Shown here piece after piece: positions 44,909-54,089 of a DNA stretch of 64,000 nt. The stretch lies in the NCBI GenBank assembly GCA_048213135.1, contig PS015009.1, positions 1,550,001-1,614,000 of the forward strand, given 5' to 3'. Under the pieces are notes generated by a model that was not told the DNA's origin, did not search any database, and saw only the letters and a program-made list of their open reading frames with translations. Each line of letters begins with the position of its first letter. The stretch's first letter is position 1. A program made the position numbers and the translations under genes. This stretch comes from Reclinomonas americana ATCC 50394. Taxonomy: Eukaryota; Jakobida; Jakobea; Jakobida.

Positions 44909-46498
44909 ATGTTACATGAAAGTTTACTGTTAGTGCTTTCGCTCCTGTTCGTGGTGTCCATGCTGTCGATACTGAGCGAAAAGCTGAAGATATCTTACCC
45001 CATCTTCCTGGTCATTGCCGGGTTGCTCATCGGTTTTATCCCGGGCATACCACCGGTATCACTTAGTCCCGATATCGTTTTCCTCATCTTTCTGCCACCG
45101 TTGCTGTATTCAGCTGCCTGGAATACATCGTGGAAAGACTTCTGGGAATACCGCAGGGCCATCTTTTTCCTTTCGGTCGGACTGGTGATCTTCACTTCTG
45201 CCATCGTGGCTTTTGTCTCCAATGCTATTATACCCGGGTTCACATTGGCCATGGGTTTCCTGCTCGGCGGTATCATTTCTCCACCTGATGCGGTAGCCGC
45301 CACATCTGTATTACAGGGACTTAAAGTGCCCAAACGTGTAGTGACTATACTCGAAGGTGAAAGCCTGATCAATGACGCATCTTCACTTATCGTATTCCGC
45401 TTTGCGCTTGCCGCCATTATGACGGGGCAGTTCACCATGTGGAGCGCCACCACGCAATTCTTTATGGTGGCCAGTATGGGAATAGTAGTCGGAATTGCCA
45501 TTGCCGCGTTAATCTATCTTATCCATCGTTTTTTTCCTACTTCTCCCAGCGTGGATACAGGGCTTACGCTTATATCGCCGTACATCATGTACATCCTGGC
45601 GGAACAGTTCCACTATTCCGGTGTAATGGCTGTTGTAAGCGGAGGCTTATTCCTTAGTTACCGTTCCAACGAGATATTTTCACACAACACACGCATACAG
45701 GCCTACTCATTCTGGGAAACGCTCATTTTCATGCTCAACGGTTTGGTGTTCATCCTAATCGGTCTGCAACTGCCGCAGATCATCAACGGGCTCGATGGAT
45801 ATTCTATTGGCATGACGGTGTTGTACGGCATCATCATCAGCATCATTACCGTGGCTATCCGCATTATATGGGTATTCCCCGCAGCGTACCTGCCCAGGCT
45901 GATGAGAAAAAACTATCACCCGTATGAAGCCCCGCCTACCTGGAAAGCTGTATTCCTTGTGGCCTGGAGTGGTATGCGGGGTGTGGTATCACTCGCCTCT
46001 GCATTGTCGATACCGCTGACGATCTCGGGTAATGAAGCCTTTCCGCACAGGAATGTATTACTCTTCATTACGTTTATTGTTATACTCTTTACACTTGTGC
46101 TGCAGGGGTTAAGTCTGCCCTGGCTCATCAAAAAATTAGATATAGAAAGTGAACAGGAAAATGATGAAGAGATCGACCTGGCCATCAGGCTCCGCATGGC
46201 CGAAGCAGCGCTGGCGCACCTGCGGGAAAAGTATACGGATGATATTGAGCACAACGAAGCGTATAAACGTGTATACGACCGGTATGAGCGGATGGCCGAG
46301 AACTCTTACAAAAAATTATTGTACGGCGAATCCGAAGCTGATTCTTTCCGGCCAAAGTACAGGACCATGCTCAAAGAAATGGTATCGGTAAAACGAATGG
46401 CCTTGCAAGACCTTAGGAAGGAAAAATTATATCCCGATGAACTGCTGCGGGAAAAAGAGTGGGAACTCGACCTGGAAGACGCAAGGCTCGATGAATAA
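44909..46498 (+). CDS. Na+/H+ antiporter, CPA1 family
   Basis: About a dozen hydrophobic helices fill residues 1-405. The family's ion-site motifs are present: ISPPDAVAATSVLQGLKVPK and VTILEGESLINDASSLIVFR, with the ND pair in the sixth helix region. A ~120-residue cytoplasmic C-terminal helical domain follows (EQENDEEIDLAIRLRMAEAA) and is very rich in Glu, Lys and Arg. It exchanges cytoplasmic Na+ (or K+) for protons at the inner membrane. It stands alone, 121 bases after the response regulator. Confidence 0.94.
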   Translation: MLHESLLLVLSLLFVVSMLSILSEKLKISYPIFLVIAGLLIGFIPGIPPVSLSPDIVFLIFLPPLLYSAAWNTSWKDFWEYRRAIFFLSVGLVIFTSAIVAFVSNAIIPGFTLAMGFLLGGIISPPDAVAATSVLQGLKVPKRVVTILEGESLINDASSLIVFRFALAAIMTGQFTMWSATTQFFMVASMGIVVGIAIAALIYLIHRFFPTSPSVDTGLTLISPYIMYILAEQFHYSGVMAVVSGGLFLSYRSNEIFSHNTRIQAYSFWETLIFMLNGLVFILIGLQLPQIINGLDGYSIGMTVLYGIIISIITVAIRIIWVFPAAYLPRLMRKNYHPYEAPPTWKAVFLVAWSGMRGVVSLASALSIPLTISGNEAFPHRNVLLFITFIVILFTLVLQGLSLPWLIKKLDIESEQENDEEIDLAIRLRMAEAALAHLREKYTDDIEHNEAYKRVYDRYERMAENSYKKLLYGESEADSFRPKYRTMLKEMVSVKRMALQDLRKEKLYPDELLREKEWELDLEDARLDE

Positions 46499-46499
46499 C

Positions 46500-46770
46500 T
46501 TTTCACCTTTTTTACCGCAAAGAAATAAGAACCGCTAAGGTTACGCAAAGGAATTTTCTTAGTGTAATTTCTGCGATCTTCGTTCCTCTGCGGTAAACCA
46601 AGCCGCAGGCTTCCTATCGGTGCCCTCTGTGAAAATACTCCGTGCATCTCTGTGAAATAACCCTTCGCATCCTTTCTAAAGAACTCCATACCGGGGCCTC
46701 GTACCGAAGACCCCGTCGCGGAACATTCTTCGCGTAACCTTCGCGTTCTCCTGTCCTTCGCGGTTTCAAT
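46500..46770. repeat. Mosaic of dispersed intergenic repeats
   Basis: Contains the unit type ACCGCAAAG...ACGCAAAGG (46514-46550, again inverted at 46724-46765), CTCTGTGAAA-type pieces (46625-46660) and a CGGGG hairpin (arms around 46691-46697 and 46709-46714) matching those at 51413, 52682 and 61043. No gene is visible. Confidence 0.65.
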
Positions 46771-46773
46771 TAT

Positions 46774-48087
46774 TTACTTACCTAAATCCGTCGCTGTTAC
46801 CGGGTTCTTCAGTATCCACCCAAACAATTCCCACCGTTTCGCCGGGTTAGCAGCCGTTCCGCCACGTGACTCTACATATTGCCGCACCAGGTCCTGCCCG
46901 TAATTGTAGCAGATCACATAACTGCGGTTGTGTTCAATAAAGCGCAGCGATTTCTTTGCCGACTCTTCACTCATCAGCGCATAGTCTGTCAGCCATTTAA
47001 TTTGTTCCGCTTCGCTCATCGTTTTATTCAATACGCCGCGTGCCACTTCGTTGCGGGCATAGTTCAGGGCGTTTTTCAGTTCTATCACTTTAAAGTACAG
47101 GTCTATGCCGGTAGTGTCCAGCCCGGCCAGGGGCAGCAGCACATCTTTGCAATACTTATTCTTTTCCATTCCCGGGAAACTCATCTCAATGCCGTAGTTG
47201 GCGCTGCCTTCAGCGATCAGCGACTGCGGACTGTACAGCGGGTACAGCGATATTTCCACCCAGCCCTTGTCGCGGTACAGGTTTTTTTCCAGCAACATAT
47301 TGTACACATGGTGGCCGGGGTAGCCCTCGTGGCAGCCCAGGTCAATGGCCCGTTCAATTTGTATGGGCAGGTCGGTATTGATCTGTATCACGCTTTTGTA
47401 ATTGCCCTTGTACCAGTTGTAACCACTCCAGGGTTTGTCAGTAACATATTCCAGCGTAAAAGATTCACTGGCAGGAAAACTGAAGTAAGCCATCGTTCTT
47501 TTCCTTGCTTCCGAAATGGCGGTTTTAAATACCGTGTCAATCTTGTCTTTAGGAATAACGAAACGTTTGGCCAGTGCCTGCACCCTTTCCGGTATGCTGC
47601 CATTGCCGGGCAGTATGCTGTTGAGCTGTGCGGTGATGGATTGAAAATGCGACTCGTCGTATACCGGGGCTTTAACGCTAAACAGGTCGGCCGATTCATT
47701 ATCGAAACTGTCGTATTTACCGTTAAAGATATCTATGCGGCGATCAAAGGCTTTCAGTTGCTTGGTTATCCAGTCAATGCGTTTTTTGGTGGTATCATCA
47801 ATGCTTGACTGTTCACCAAAGGTTTTGAACTCCGTCATCAATGCGGCTACAGCCTTCTTAAAACTGTCTGCCGGCATGGTGGCCGCTTTAGGTGTGGTGG
47901 GTTTCAGCGAATCGGGACCGTAATAGGCATCTACAAAATCGGTGTCATACTGACCAATGGCAAGGCCCAGGCGAACGTATTTTTCAGCGAGGGTATTGAG
48001 ATTAGTATTGCGTTGTGCGAATTTATCGCCGCTGTTGCATGATGCAAAAATGATTATTACGGCAAAGCAGTAAAGAAGATATCTCAT
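46774..48087 (-). CDS. DUF885-like putative metallopeptidase lipoprotein
   Basis: The lipoprotein signal MRYLLYCFAVIIIFASC puts the lipidated Cys at residue 17. The protein is helical and carries the DUF885 hallmark CHEGYPGHHVYNML (HExxxHH-like zinc site, ~residues 252-263) followed by a Glu in SLIAEGSANYGIE, the likely third ligand. The mature protein is about 420 residues, shorter than typical DUF885 proteins (~550-600), and may represent a separate subgroup. It is expected on the periplasmic side as a metallopeptidase; the substrate is unknown. Confidence 0.82.
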   Translation of the reverse strand: MRYLLYCFAVIIIFASCNSGDKFAQRNTNLNTLAEKYVRLGLAIGQYDTDFVDAYYGPDSLKPTTPKAATMPADSFKKAVAALMTEFKTFGEQSSIDDTTKKRIDWITKQLKAFDRRIDIFNGKYDSFDNESADLFSVKAPVYDESHFQSITAQLNSILPGNGSIPERVQALAKRFVIPKDKIDTVFKTAISEARKRTMAYFSFPASESFTLEYVTDKPWSGYNWYKGNYKSVIQINTDLPIQIERAIDLGCHEGYPGHHVYNMLLEKNLYRDKGWVEISLYPLYSPQSLIAEGSANYGIEMSFPGMEKNKYCKDVLLPLAGLDTTGIDLYFKVIELKNALNYARNEVARGVLNKTMSEAEQIKWLTDYALMSEESAKKSLRFIEHNRSYVICYNYGQDLVRQYVESRGGTAANPAKRWELFGWILKNPVTATDLGK

Positions 48088-48304
48088 AATAGTAATTGAT
48101 TGATGTACAGGCAGAAACTGATATGAAGTTAGGTAAGATTTTTATTCCGGCATAAGGGTTTGTACAAAAGAATCACTGGCAGATTTTGCCATAGCTTTTG
48201 GTTGGGCATTCATACAAAACGGTTAAAACACCCGGTGGAAAAGGTGATTTGGCCTTTTATACAATAAAGAGCCAAACTATTTTAGTATCTTAAAACTTAA
48301 CAAC

Positions 48305-49294
48305 ATGAAAAAAGCACCCTACCTTATTACAGCACTTGTTTATTTTTTATTGCTTTATGGATGTAATAGCGATAATCCTAAACCCACTACCACTGACTCA
48401 ATCCCAGGCAAAAAAATTACTTCTATAAGGAGAGAGGGTAACAAGGATAAACCTGTTGCTTTCGGAGATCGTAAAATGATTAATAAGATAAAGGGAACCC
48501 CAAAATTTTATGATTCTGTTAGCTCAGAACTTGACATTCTCACTTTGGAAGATTTTGATAAATTCCGCGATAGTTTTAGCAGCATGTTAAATCTTGTTAA
48601 TACACGGCAGTCGAAGATACAATTCTTCCCACTTCCACTTTCTATTTACGAGAAATATAATGGGTTTCAAAAGTATCTTAAATTACAATCGTCTGATTTT
48701 CCCGAAGCCGGAAAAATTTTTCAAAATAAGATCAGAGTTTATCCTGCAATTGATGCGAATAATATTTTTTATCTCGTATTTATGCGAGAAACTCATGACA
48801 TAACGGCTGGAACTTCATCATTGCCAATGTCGGATACAAGTCTTTATTATTCACTTCGCTACAACAAGCCTTATGGAGCAACAGATTGTCGTTTTAACCC
48901 TGTAGCCAAAATAGATACAGTACAAATGGCACAAGACATCAAAAAATTTCAATCAATACTCCAGGATATAGCTGCAAATTCGTCAATGACCTTCAGGAAG
49001 GAAAGAAGTTTCTCGTACTCTATTGAACAGTATAACAACCTACTTAATGGGAGATATCCCAATTGGGAAAATATGGGCTCTCAACAAACCAATGAATTAT
49101 CAAACGTAGTTATAAGAATATACCCGGGAATTGATACACGTAATAAGAACGACGTTAGATTTCGCCTAATGCTTCAGTTATGTATGTTCACAACCAACGG
49201 TTATAAGGCAATGACAGATAAGTGGATTTTTGATAATATGGACCCTTGCCCTAATGTTTGTCCTGATCCGATAACAGATATTAAAATACCCTAA
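48305..49294 (+). CDS. Hypothetical lipoprotein
   Basis: The signal ITALVYFLLLYGC has the lipidated Cys at about residue 20, followed by a Ser/Asn/Asp/Pro/Thr linker. No domain is recognised in the 329 residues. The C-terminus has a CPNVCPDP motif that might bind metal or form disulfides. Codon use is clearly more AT-rich than in the genes to the left (many AAA, ATA, TTT), which suggests recent acquisition. The next gene starts 6 bases after its stop. Confidence 0.72.
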   Translation: MKKAPYLITALVYFLLLYGCNSDNPKPTTTDSIPGKKITSIRREGNKDKPVAFGDRKMINKIKGTPKFYDSVSSELDILTLEDFDKFRDSFSSMLNLVNTRQSKIQFFPLPLSIYEKYNGFQKYLKLQSSDFPEAGKIFQNKIRVYPAIDANNIFYLVFMRETHDITAGTSSLPMSDTSLYYSLRYNKPYGATDCRFNPVAKIDTVQMAQDIKKFQSILQDIAANSSMTFRKERSFSYSIEQYNNLLNGRYPNWENMGSQQTNELSNVVIRIYPGIDTRNKNDVRFRLMLQLCMFTTNGYKAMTDKWIFDNMDPCPNVCPDPITDIKIP

Positions 49295-49300
49295 TTACCG

Positions 49301-49978
49301 ATGGACCTGCTTCAATTACTGCAAAAATATTATTACGGCAAGGCCTACCACATCATCTACCATGGTATAATGTTAGTGGGCGTAGTAGTAGGTATCATTC
49401 GGTTCCCTAAACTCTCAACAAGCAGCAGGCTGTTCCTCCTGCTGCTTGTGCTTACACCCGTGTTGGAACTTACCGGTTATTATTTCGCCATTAAATACAG
49501 GAATAATAGCCCGGTAAGCAACACTATTATACTTATAGAGTATTTCTTTTTTTGCCTGGCCTTTTATATCGATAGTAAAATGAGAAGCATCATTATTCTT
49601 TTTGCTACCGGTATTGCATTCAGTATTGTCAACCTCCTTTTTCAGAACTATTATACGGAACAGACCAACAACACGACTATGGTGCTGAGTCTTTTCCAGA
49701 TTGTGATTTATTTTCTCTTTCTTATTTTGTATTTTAAAGTAGTCGACACCTTATCATTGCGGCAATTCCCCTTGTTTTGGATTGGCATGGGGGTTATGTT
49801 ATTCTCAATTGTATCCATTGTGTCGTTTGGTTTTACTACGTTAAGTCAGCCAGGGGGAGTATGGTATATAGTAGCCAGGTATGCGAGGAATTACTCTAAT
49901 TATTTACTGTACCTGCTCTTTATCCCCGCATTTTTGTCACCTCAAAATCGTTTGCGTGATTTTACTCGAAATCAATAG
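49301..49978 (+). CDS. Hypothetical multi-spanning membrane protein
   Basis: The 225 residues hold about seven hydrophobic helices (for example IIYHGIMLVGVVVGII, LFLLLLVLTPVLELTGYYF, IVIYFLFLILYFKVV, LLYLLFIPAFL). No family motif is recognised. Short linkers leave little outside the membrane except a few conserved-looking Tyr and Asn. It begins six bases after the lipoprotein and ends 13 bases before the sensor kinase, so it may be the input module for that kinase. That link is inference from spacing. Confidence 0.72.
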   Translation: MDLLQLLQKYYYGKAYHIIYHGIMLVGVVVGIIRFPKLSTSSRLFLLLLVLTPVLELTGYYFAIKYRNNSPVSNTIILIEYFFFCLAFYIDSKMRSIIILFATGIAFSIVNLLFQNYYTEQTNNTTMVLSLFQIVIYFLFLILYFKVVDTLSLRQFPLFWIGMGVMLFSIVSIVSFGFTTLSQPGGVWYIVARYARNYSNYLLYLLFIPAFLSPQNRLRDFTRNQ

Positions 49979-49991
49979 CAAGATACTTTTC

Positions 49992-50732
49992 ATGATCTGT
50001 ATTACTGTGGCCATGCTCCTGGTCATAGCAAGTTTCAGCGTATATCTTTTCTTTGTGTTTCAGAAACGGAAAACGCGATTAAAGGAAAGCTACGAAAAGG
50101 AAATCCTTAAAACACAGATAGAGATACGCGACCAGGCCATGAACGATGTAGGCAGGGAGCTGCACGATCATATTAACCAGGTAATGACCCTCATCAAACT
50201 GAATATGAGCCTTTTGGCTGACAAAGGTTTAGACGCTGCCAACGAAAAACGGCTTTCCGACACCAAGGAACTGGTAAAAGAAGTGATCAGTGATATACGC
50301 ATGATGAGTAAAACGCTGAATGGCGATCTCATCCTCCATATCGGTTTTGTAGAGAGTATTAAACATGAACTTGAACGGATCAGCCGGCTCAATATCTGCG
50401 AGTGTCATTTCCTAATGGAAGGAGAAGAATATCCCATACAGCCCAATGTTGCATTTATTATGTTCCGTATTGTGCAGGAGAACCTGCAAAACATTCTGAA
50501 GCATTCGCATTGTAAAAATGTAACAACCCGCTTGTGCTATACACCCGAAAGTATCGTTTTAACTCAGCAGGACGACGGCATTGGTTTTGACCCTCAAAAG
50601 GCAGACAGCAAGCATGGCAGCGGTCGCATTAATATGCAGCGGCGGGCCGATATGATCAATGCCAGGCTAAGTTTTGAAAGCGAACTCTCCAAAGGAACCC
50701 TGCTTACACTTCATGTAAACAACGGCGGTTAA
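49992..50732 (+). CDS. Sensor histidine kinase, single membrane helix (orphan)
   Basis: I use ATG 49992; the frame extends upstream to 49881 but overlaps the previous gene without similarity. A membrane helix (AMLLVIASFSVYLFFVF) is followed by the dimerisation domain with RELHDHINQVMTLIKLNMSL, where the His of ELHDHINQ is the phospho-acceptor of the HisKA_3/NarX class, and a HATPase_c domain (VQENLQNILKHSH; LTQQDDGIGFD; GSGRINMQRRADMINA). It has no extracytoplasmic sensor, so the membrane protein upstream could supply one. No response regulator is adjacent. Confidence 0.88.
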   Translation: MICITVAMLLVIASFSVYLFFVFQKRKTRLKESYEKEILKTQIEIRDQAMNDVGRELHDHINQVMTLIKLNMSLLADKGLDAANEKRLSDTKELVKEVISDIRMMSKTLNGDLILHIGFVESIKHELERISRLNICECHFLMEGEEYPIQPNVAFIMFRIVQENLQNILKHSHCKNVTTRLCYTPESIVLTQQDDGIGFDPQKADSKHGSGRINMQRRADMINARLSFESELSKGTLLTLHVNNGG

Positions 50733-50737
50733 CACTA

Positions 50738-51289
50738 CTAATCATTCTTCGATCCCTTTTCTCCCACAAACCAGTGCTCCTTATCGCGGAAGAGTACATT
50801 AAAGGTGGTAAGCGTACCATAGCAGCGGGTAATGTACTGCTGCAGGTTCACTTTGTCTTCGTCGGTAAGGGTTTTGTGGCTGTTGATGTTTTGTTCCAGT
50901 ACCCGCAGGCGGTCACGCAGCATTACTATTTTGTGAAAAAAGTCTTCAATGGGCAGTTCCTTGGGTTTAAGGGATTTGTCGGCCGACTGTAATATCATGG
51001 TGCCGTTCTGCCAGCGGTCGCCCAGTTTAACCACTTCGCTTACCTCGCCCCACTGGCGGAGTATTTTAAGGAGGGAGCGTTCTACTTCTGAAACGGTTTC
51101 CACTTCGGCGGTTATGTTTTCGGGGATGATCTCGTCCAGGTTGCTGTCGGTTTTGTCGATCTCCTTTACGCCATGGTGAATAAAGGAAATGAGGTAGGTG
51201 GCATAGCGAACGGCTACTACCACGCCGGGGCCGTACTGCGTGTGTTGCAGGCGTGTGCCCGGGCCAAGGGTTAATTGATTGTCTTCCAT
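50738..51289 (-). CDS. Conserved hypothetical soluble protein
   Basis: The ATG at 51289 begins MEDNQLTLGPGTRLQH; the frame further upstream runs into dispersed repeats and was dropped. The N-terminal ~50 residues (QYGPGVVVAVRYATYLISFI) resemble the short beta barrel found at the start of several nucleic-acid-associated proteins in this phylum; the rest is helical (EVERSLLKILRQWGEVSEVV). It is convergent with the orphan kinase, with five bases between stops. Function unknown. Confidence 0.75.
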   Translation of the reverse strand: MEDNQLTLGPGTRLQHTQYGPGVVVAVRYATYLISFIHHGVKEIDKTDSNLDEIIPENITAEVETVSEVERSLLKILRQWGEVSEVVKLGDRWQNGTMILQSADKSLKPKELPIEDFFHKIVMLRDRLRVLEQNINSHKTLTDEDKVNLQQYITRCYGTLTTFNVLFRDKEHWFVGEKGSKND

Positions 51290-51675
51290 GGGGTAAAAGT
51301 AAAATAAAATAGAGGAATGAAGGAGAGCCGAATGAAAGAATGCAAGGGGAGTCATCTCGAGGTACAGTCTGTGCCGATGAGGAATGATATCGGGAAGAGA
51401 TCCCATGTTCCGCCGGGGTCTTCGGTACGAGACCCCGGCGGTTGTTTTTCACAGAGGACTCAGAGGATGTCATGCTGAGGTACAGCCTGTCCCGATGAGG
51501 AACGATATCGGGAAAGCATCTCATTCAATTGGAAAGAGATTCCTCGTACCTCGTGATGACAATCCCCCTTGAGCACAACACTCCGGGATGACAGCAACCG
51601 AACACTTTATTATTCCAATCAACAGTAAATCGTTAATCGACCACAACGGAATGAAAAGCATATCATTCAAAAAGA
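51290..51675. repeat. Dispersed-repeat mosaic with an inverted copy of the PepSY gene start
   Basis: Holds two partial palindromic units (one at 51469-51560), a perfect hairpin (arms around 51411-51422 and 51431-51442) and, from 51407 to 51676, a long inverted match to 60830-61076. The last part (51640-51676) repeats the PepSY upstream region and its first nine codons (MKSISFKKI). No intact gene. Confidence 0.75.
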
Positions 51676-52425
51676 TCACCGGCCAATATGGTCTTCGAAA
51701 CGCACGCTGCTGACCTGTTTATAATGCGGGCTTGATGCTCCGAATACGGATTTGATGTACAACTTTATGGCCTGGGCGGTTTGGATGAGGCCCTGCACGG
51801 GACTGTACAACTCCTCATCGCTGCGAATGCAGCTGTTGCTGAACTCGGTATAGGTGTTGATGACATTGTTGTTGGCCGTTTGCAGGGCGATGAGCATTGA
51901 GGTAAGTTCATCTACCTGCAACCCGGCTTCGTTGGGCGCATAAGCGTTTTCGCGGGAAACGAGTTCTACCAGGTCGGTGAAGTGATCGATAAGGCTATCG
52001 TAACTCTCCTGCGAAATGGAGACAGACCTGGGTGTGCACCCCGTGTCGGGAACAGAAGGTTCGGGAGTATCTGCTGTGATGGTACCTGCCCGCTTGCCAT
52101 AAATTTTGCGGAGGATGATGCGTGCATCGCTGGTCACAAGCTTATCGGCACCGGAAGCGGCAAGTGCATTGAACACACGTGCAGACACGGGCCGCAGGTC
52201 TTTAAAAGCAATAACGCGTGCATGGGTGGCAGCATCAAAGGCCGTACGGGCAGCCTTAACATCCCGCAAACTGGCCAGTGCTTTGGAGCGCTGCGCCTGC
52301 AGGGCAACTATCTTTAAACTTTCCCGCGAAGGGTTGTAAAAGGAGCCGTAATATTTGCAAAAGGAAATAAGGTTTTCGAAGTTGGCCACGTTCTTTGCAT
52401 AGCCGCTTTCAGAAACAGGTAACAT
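51676..52425 (-). CDS. Helical protein of unknown function (paralogue 2 of a pair)
   Basis: 249 residues, soluble, with no signal peptide. It is almost entirely helical: ANFENLISFCKYYGSFYNPS at the N-terminus, RSKALASLRDVKAARTAFDA, an IRK(I/V)YGKRAG turn near 113, a Pro-rich linker, then SYDSLIDHFTDLVELVS and a closing YKQVSSVRFEDHIGR. It aligns over its whole length with the gene at 53337, about 60% identical by eye. The stop codon begins exactly where the inverted repeat ends at 51676, so the gene is intact but abuts a rearrangement point. Function unknown. Confidence 0.75.
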   Translation of the reverse strand: MLPVSESGYAKNVANFENLISFCKYYGSFYNPSRESLKIVALQAQRSKALASLRDVKAARTAFDAATHARVIAFKDLRPVSARVFNALAASGADKLVTSDARIILRKIYGKRAGTITADTPEPSVPDTGCTPRSVSISQESYDSLIDHFTDLVELVSRENAYAPNEAGLQVDELTSMLIALQTANNNVINTYTEFSNSCIRSDEELYSPVQGLIQTAQAIKLYIKSVFGASSPHYKQVSSVRFEDHIGR

Positions 52426-53004
52426 AGGGGTTAATGTTCTGGTTAATAATATTTTTTACGGCGTGAAAATATTTTAGCAGAATCTCTTTTTTATACCCGT
52501 GTTTGGAGGGTGTGGGGTAGGTATAATTTGGGGTAAGGCTATTGATAATTTACGATTTGCCATTGGAAACCAGCAACCTGGTTTTACAGCCAAGCAGTGA
52601 AGTAAGCAGAGGACGTCATCCCGAGAGGTACAGCCTGTCCCGATAAGAAGCGATATCGGGAAGGGATCTGGCGTTCCTCCGGGGGCTTCGGTACAAGACC
52701 CCGGTGGGCTGCTCGCATTTTTAATCCTTTCATTTCTTCCCTCTTTCATTTCTATAGCGTGCCCCGCCGGTTGCGGGTCGGGCTATCCGCTTCAAGTCCT
52801 CGTCGCCTGCGGCTCCTGTGGGCTTTCCGCTGCTATCCCTCACGCGCCTCCGTTGAAAATGCTGCCTGCGAAAAGGATTTCCCTAAGCCCGGAATGCAGG
52901 CTACTGTGTTGCGGAGTTCCCTCACATAAAGGAATTCAGGTTGGCCACAGCAATACTACAAGCGATCTATAACTACTGCGGGGTAAAACAAAAGGTTTCT
53001 TAAG
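52426..53004. repeat. Intergenic dispersed repeats between the paralogous genes
   Basis: 52608-52710 carries a partial GTCATCCCGAG-type unit and a hairpin of the CCGGGG type. 52753-52857 is a separate ~105-bp unit that recurs inverted at 59450-59543. The remaining sequence up to 53004 has no feature I can support. Confidence 0.6.
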
Positions 53005-53254
53005 AATTCCGGGCTGTATAAGAAACTCTCCCGGTTGTATGAGGAATTCTCTACGCTGTATTACTAACTCTCCCAGTTGTATTAGAAATTCTCTCTGTTG
53101 TATGAAAAACTCTCCCGCTTGTATGCGGAATTCTCTGCGTTGTATTGCTAACTCTCTCTTCTGTATCGTGAATTCTCTTCGTTGTGCCCGGAACTCTCCC
53201 GGTTGTATGGTTAACTCTCTGGCGTGTATTGCTAACTCTCCCGGATGAGTTGCG
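53005..53254. repeat. 21-bp tandem repeat, about twelve copies
   Basis: Eleven units in strict 21-base register from 53024 to 53254 (consensus AACTCTCCCGGTTGTATGNN, alternating with AATTCTCT-type units), preceded by a 19-base degenerate copy. Because 21 is a multiple of three both strands stay open: the minus strand (52936-53322) reads heptads of the type EFxIQxR and the plus strand (53039-53248) reads xNSPxCI heptads. Neither has a convincing gene context, so I treat it as a repeat, possibly an expressed one. Confidence 0.8.
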
Positions 53255-53336
53255 GGGTTTCTGTACTGTATAAGGAAATCCCTGTAAGAAAGGGTAAAAA
53301 TGGCGGCAGGCTGTAAAAGCACTGCCGCCCTGTAAA

Positions 53337-54089
53337 TTACCTGCCGGTAAGATCTGAAAAGCGGATGCCGCTTACCTGCTTATACTGCGGACTTGAAGGG
53401 CCATACAGCGACTTTACATACAATTTTACAGACAAAGCTGTGTGTAAAATGCCTTTTACGGGGTTGTACAATACATCGTCGCGCTGAATGCGGCTGTTGC
53501 TCCAGGAAGTGTAGTTGTTGATGACATCGGTATTGGCAGTTTGCATTTGGGTGAGCAGGGTGCCGAGGCCAGCGACGGAAAGATCAGCTTCGTTAGGTTC
53601 GTAAGTGGTTTCGATGGAAACGAGCTCGACCAGTTTGGTAAAGTGATCGATAAGGCTGTCGTAACTCTGCTGTGAAACAGAGATGGACTTGGGCGTAGGC
53701 TCGGTGGGAGTGACGGGTACGGCCGGTACTTCGGGAGTGGCTACAGTGCCGGCACGTTTACCATATATTTTACGGATGATGGTGCGGGCATCGCTTACGA
53801 TAAGACCGTTTGACCCGGAGGCGGCGAGGGCATTGACCACGCGGCTGGACAGGGTGCGCAGGTTTTTAAACGTGGTGACGCGGGTGTTGGTAGCACTGTC
53901 GAACGCGGCTTTGGCCGACTTTACCCCCTGCAGGCTGGCGAGGGCGCTGGTGCGGAGGGCCTGCAAAGAAGTAATTTTTAAAGCTTCGCGTGCGGGGTTG
54001 TAATTGTTGCCGTAAGATTTGCAAAAGGAAATGAGGTCTTCAAAATTGGCCACGTTTTTGGCATGGCCCGTCTCTGAGTGAGATGGCAT
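53337..54089 (-). CDS. Helical protein of unknown function (paralogue 1 of a pair)
   Basis: 250 residues with the same layout as the gene at 51676: AKNVANFEDLISFCKSYGNN, helical repeats with ALASLQGVKSAKAAFDS, TIIRKIYGKRAG, a Pro/Val-rich linker (PEVPAVPVTPTEPTP), SYDSLIDHFTKLVELVS and the ending YKQVSGIRFSDLTGR. It has no signal peptide, membrane helix or known catalytic motif. The pair, separated by a repeat cluster, looks like a duplication. Proteins of this type recur as multicopy families in the phylum; the role is not known. Confidence 0.75.
   Translation of the reverse strand: MPSHSETGHAKNVANFEDLISFCKSYGNNYNPAREALKITSLQALRTSALASLQGVKSAKAAFDSATNTRVTTFKNLRTLSSRVVNALAASGSNGLIVSDARTIIRKIYGKRAGTVATPEVPAVPVTPTEPTPKSISVSQQSYDSLIDHFTKLVELVSIETTYEPNEADLSVAGLGTLLTQMQTANTDVINNYTSWSNSRIQRDDVLYNPVKGILHTALSVKLYVKSLYGPSSPQYKQVSGIRFSDLTGR

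Noticed and set aside
52474-52749. Open frame of 91 codons on the minus strand
   Set aside because: Built from repeat units with no protein-like composition or start context.
53039-53248. Cys-rich plus-strand frame in the 21-bp array
   Set aside because: A by-product of a 21-base period that keeps every frame open; not supported as a gene on its own.
53005-53254. CRISPR array
   Set aside because: Units are directly adjacent with no unique spacers, and no cas gene is present.
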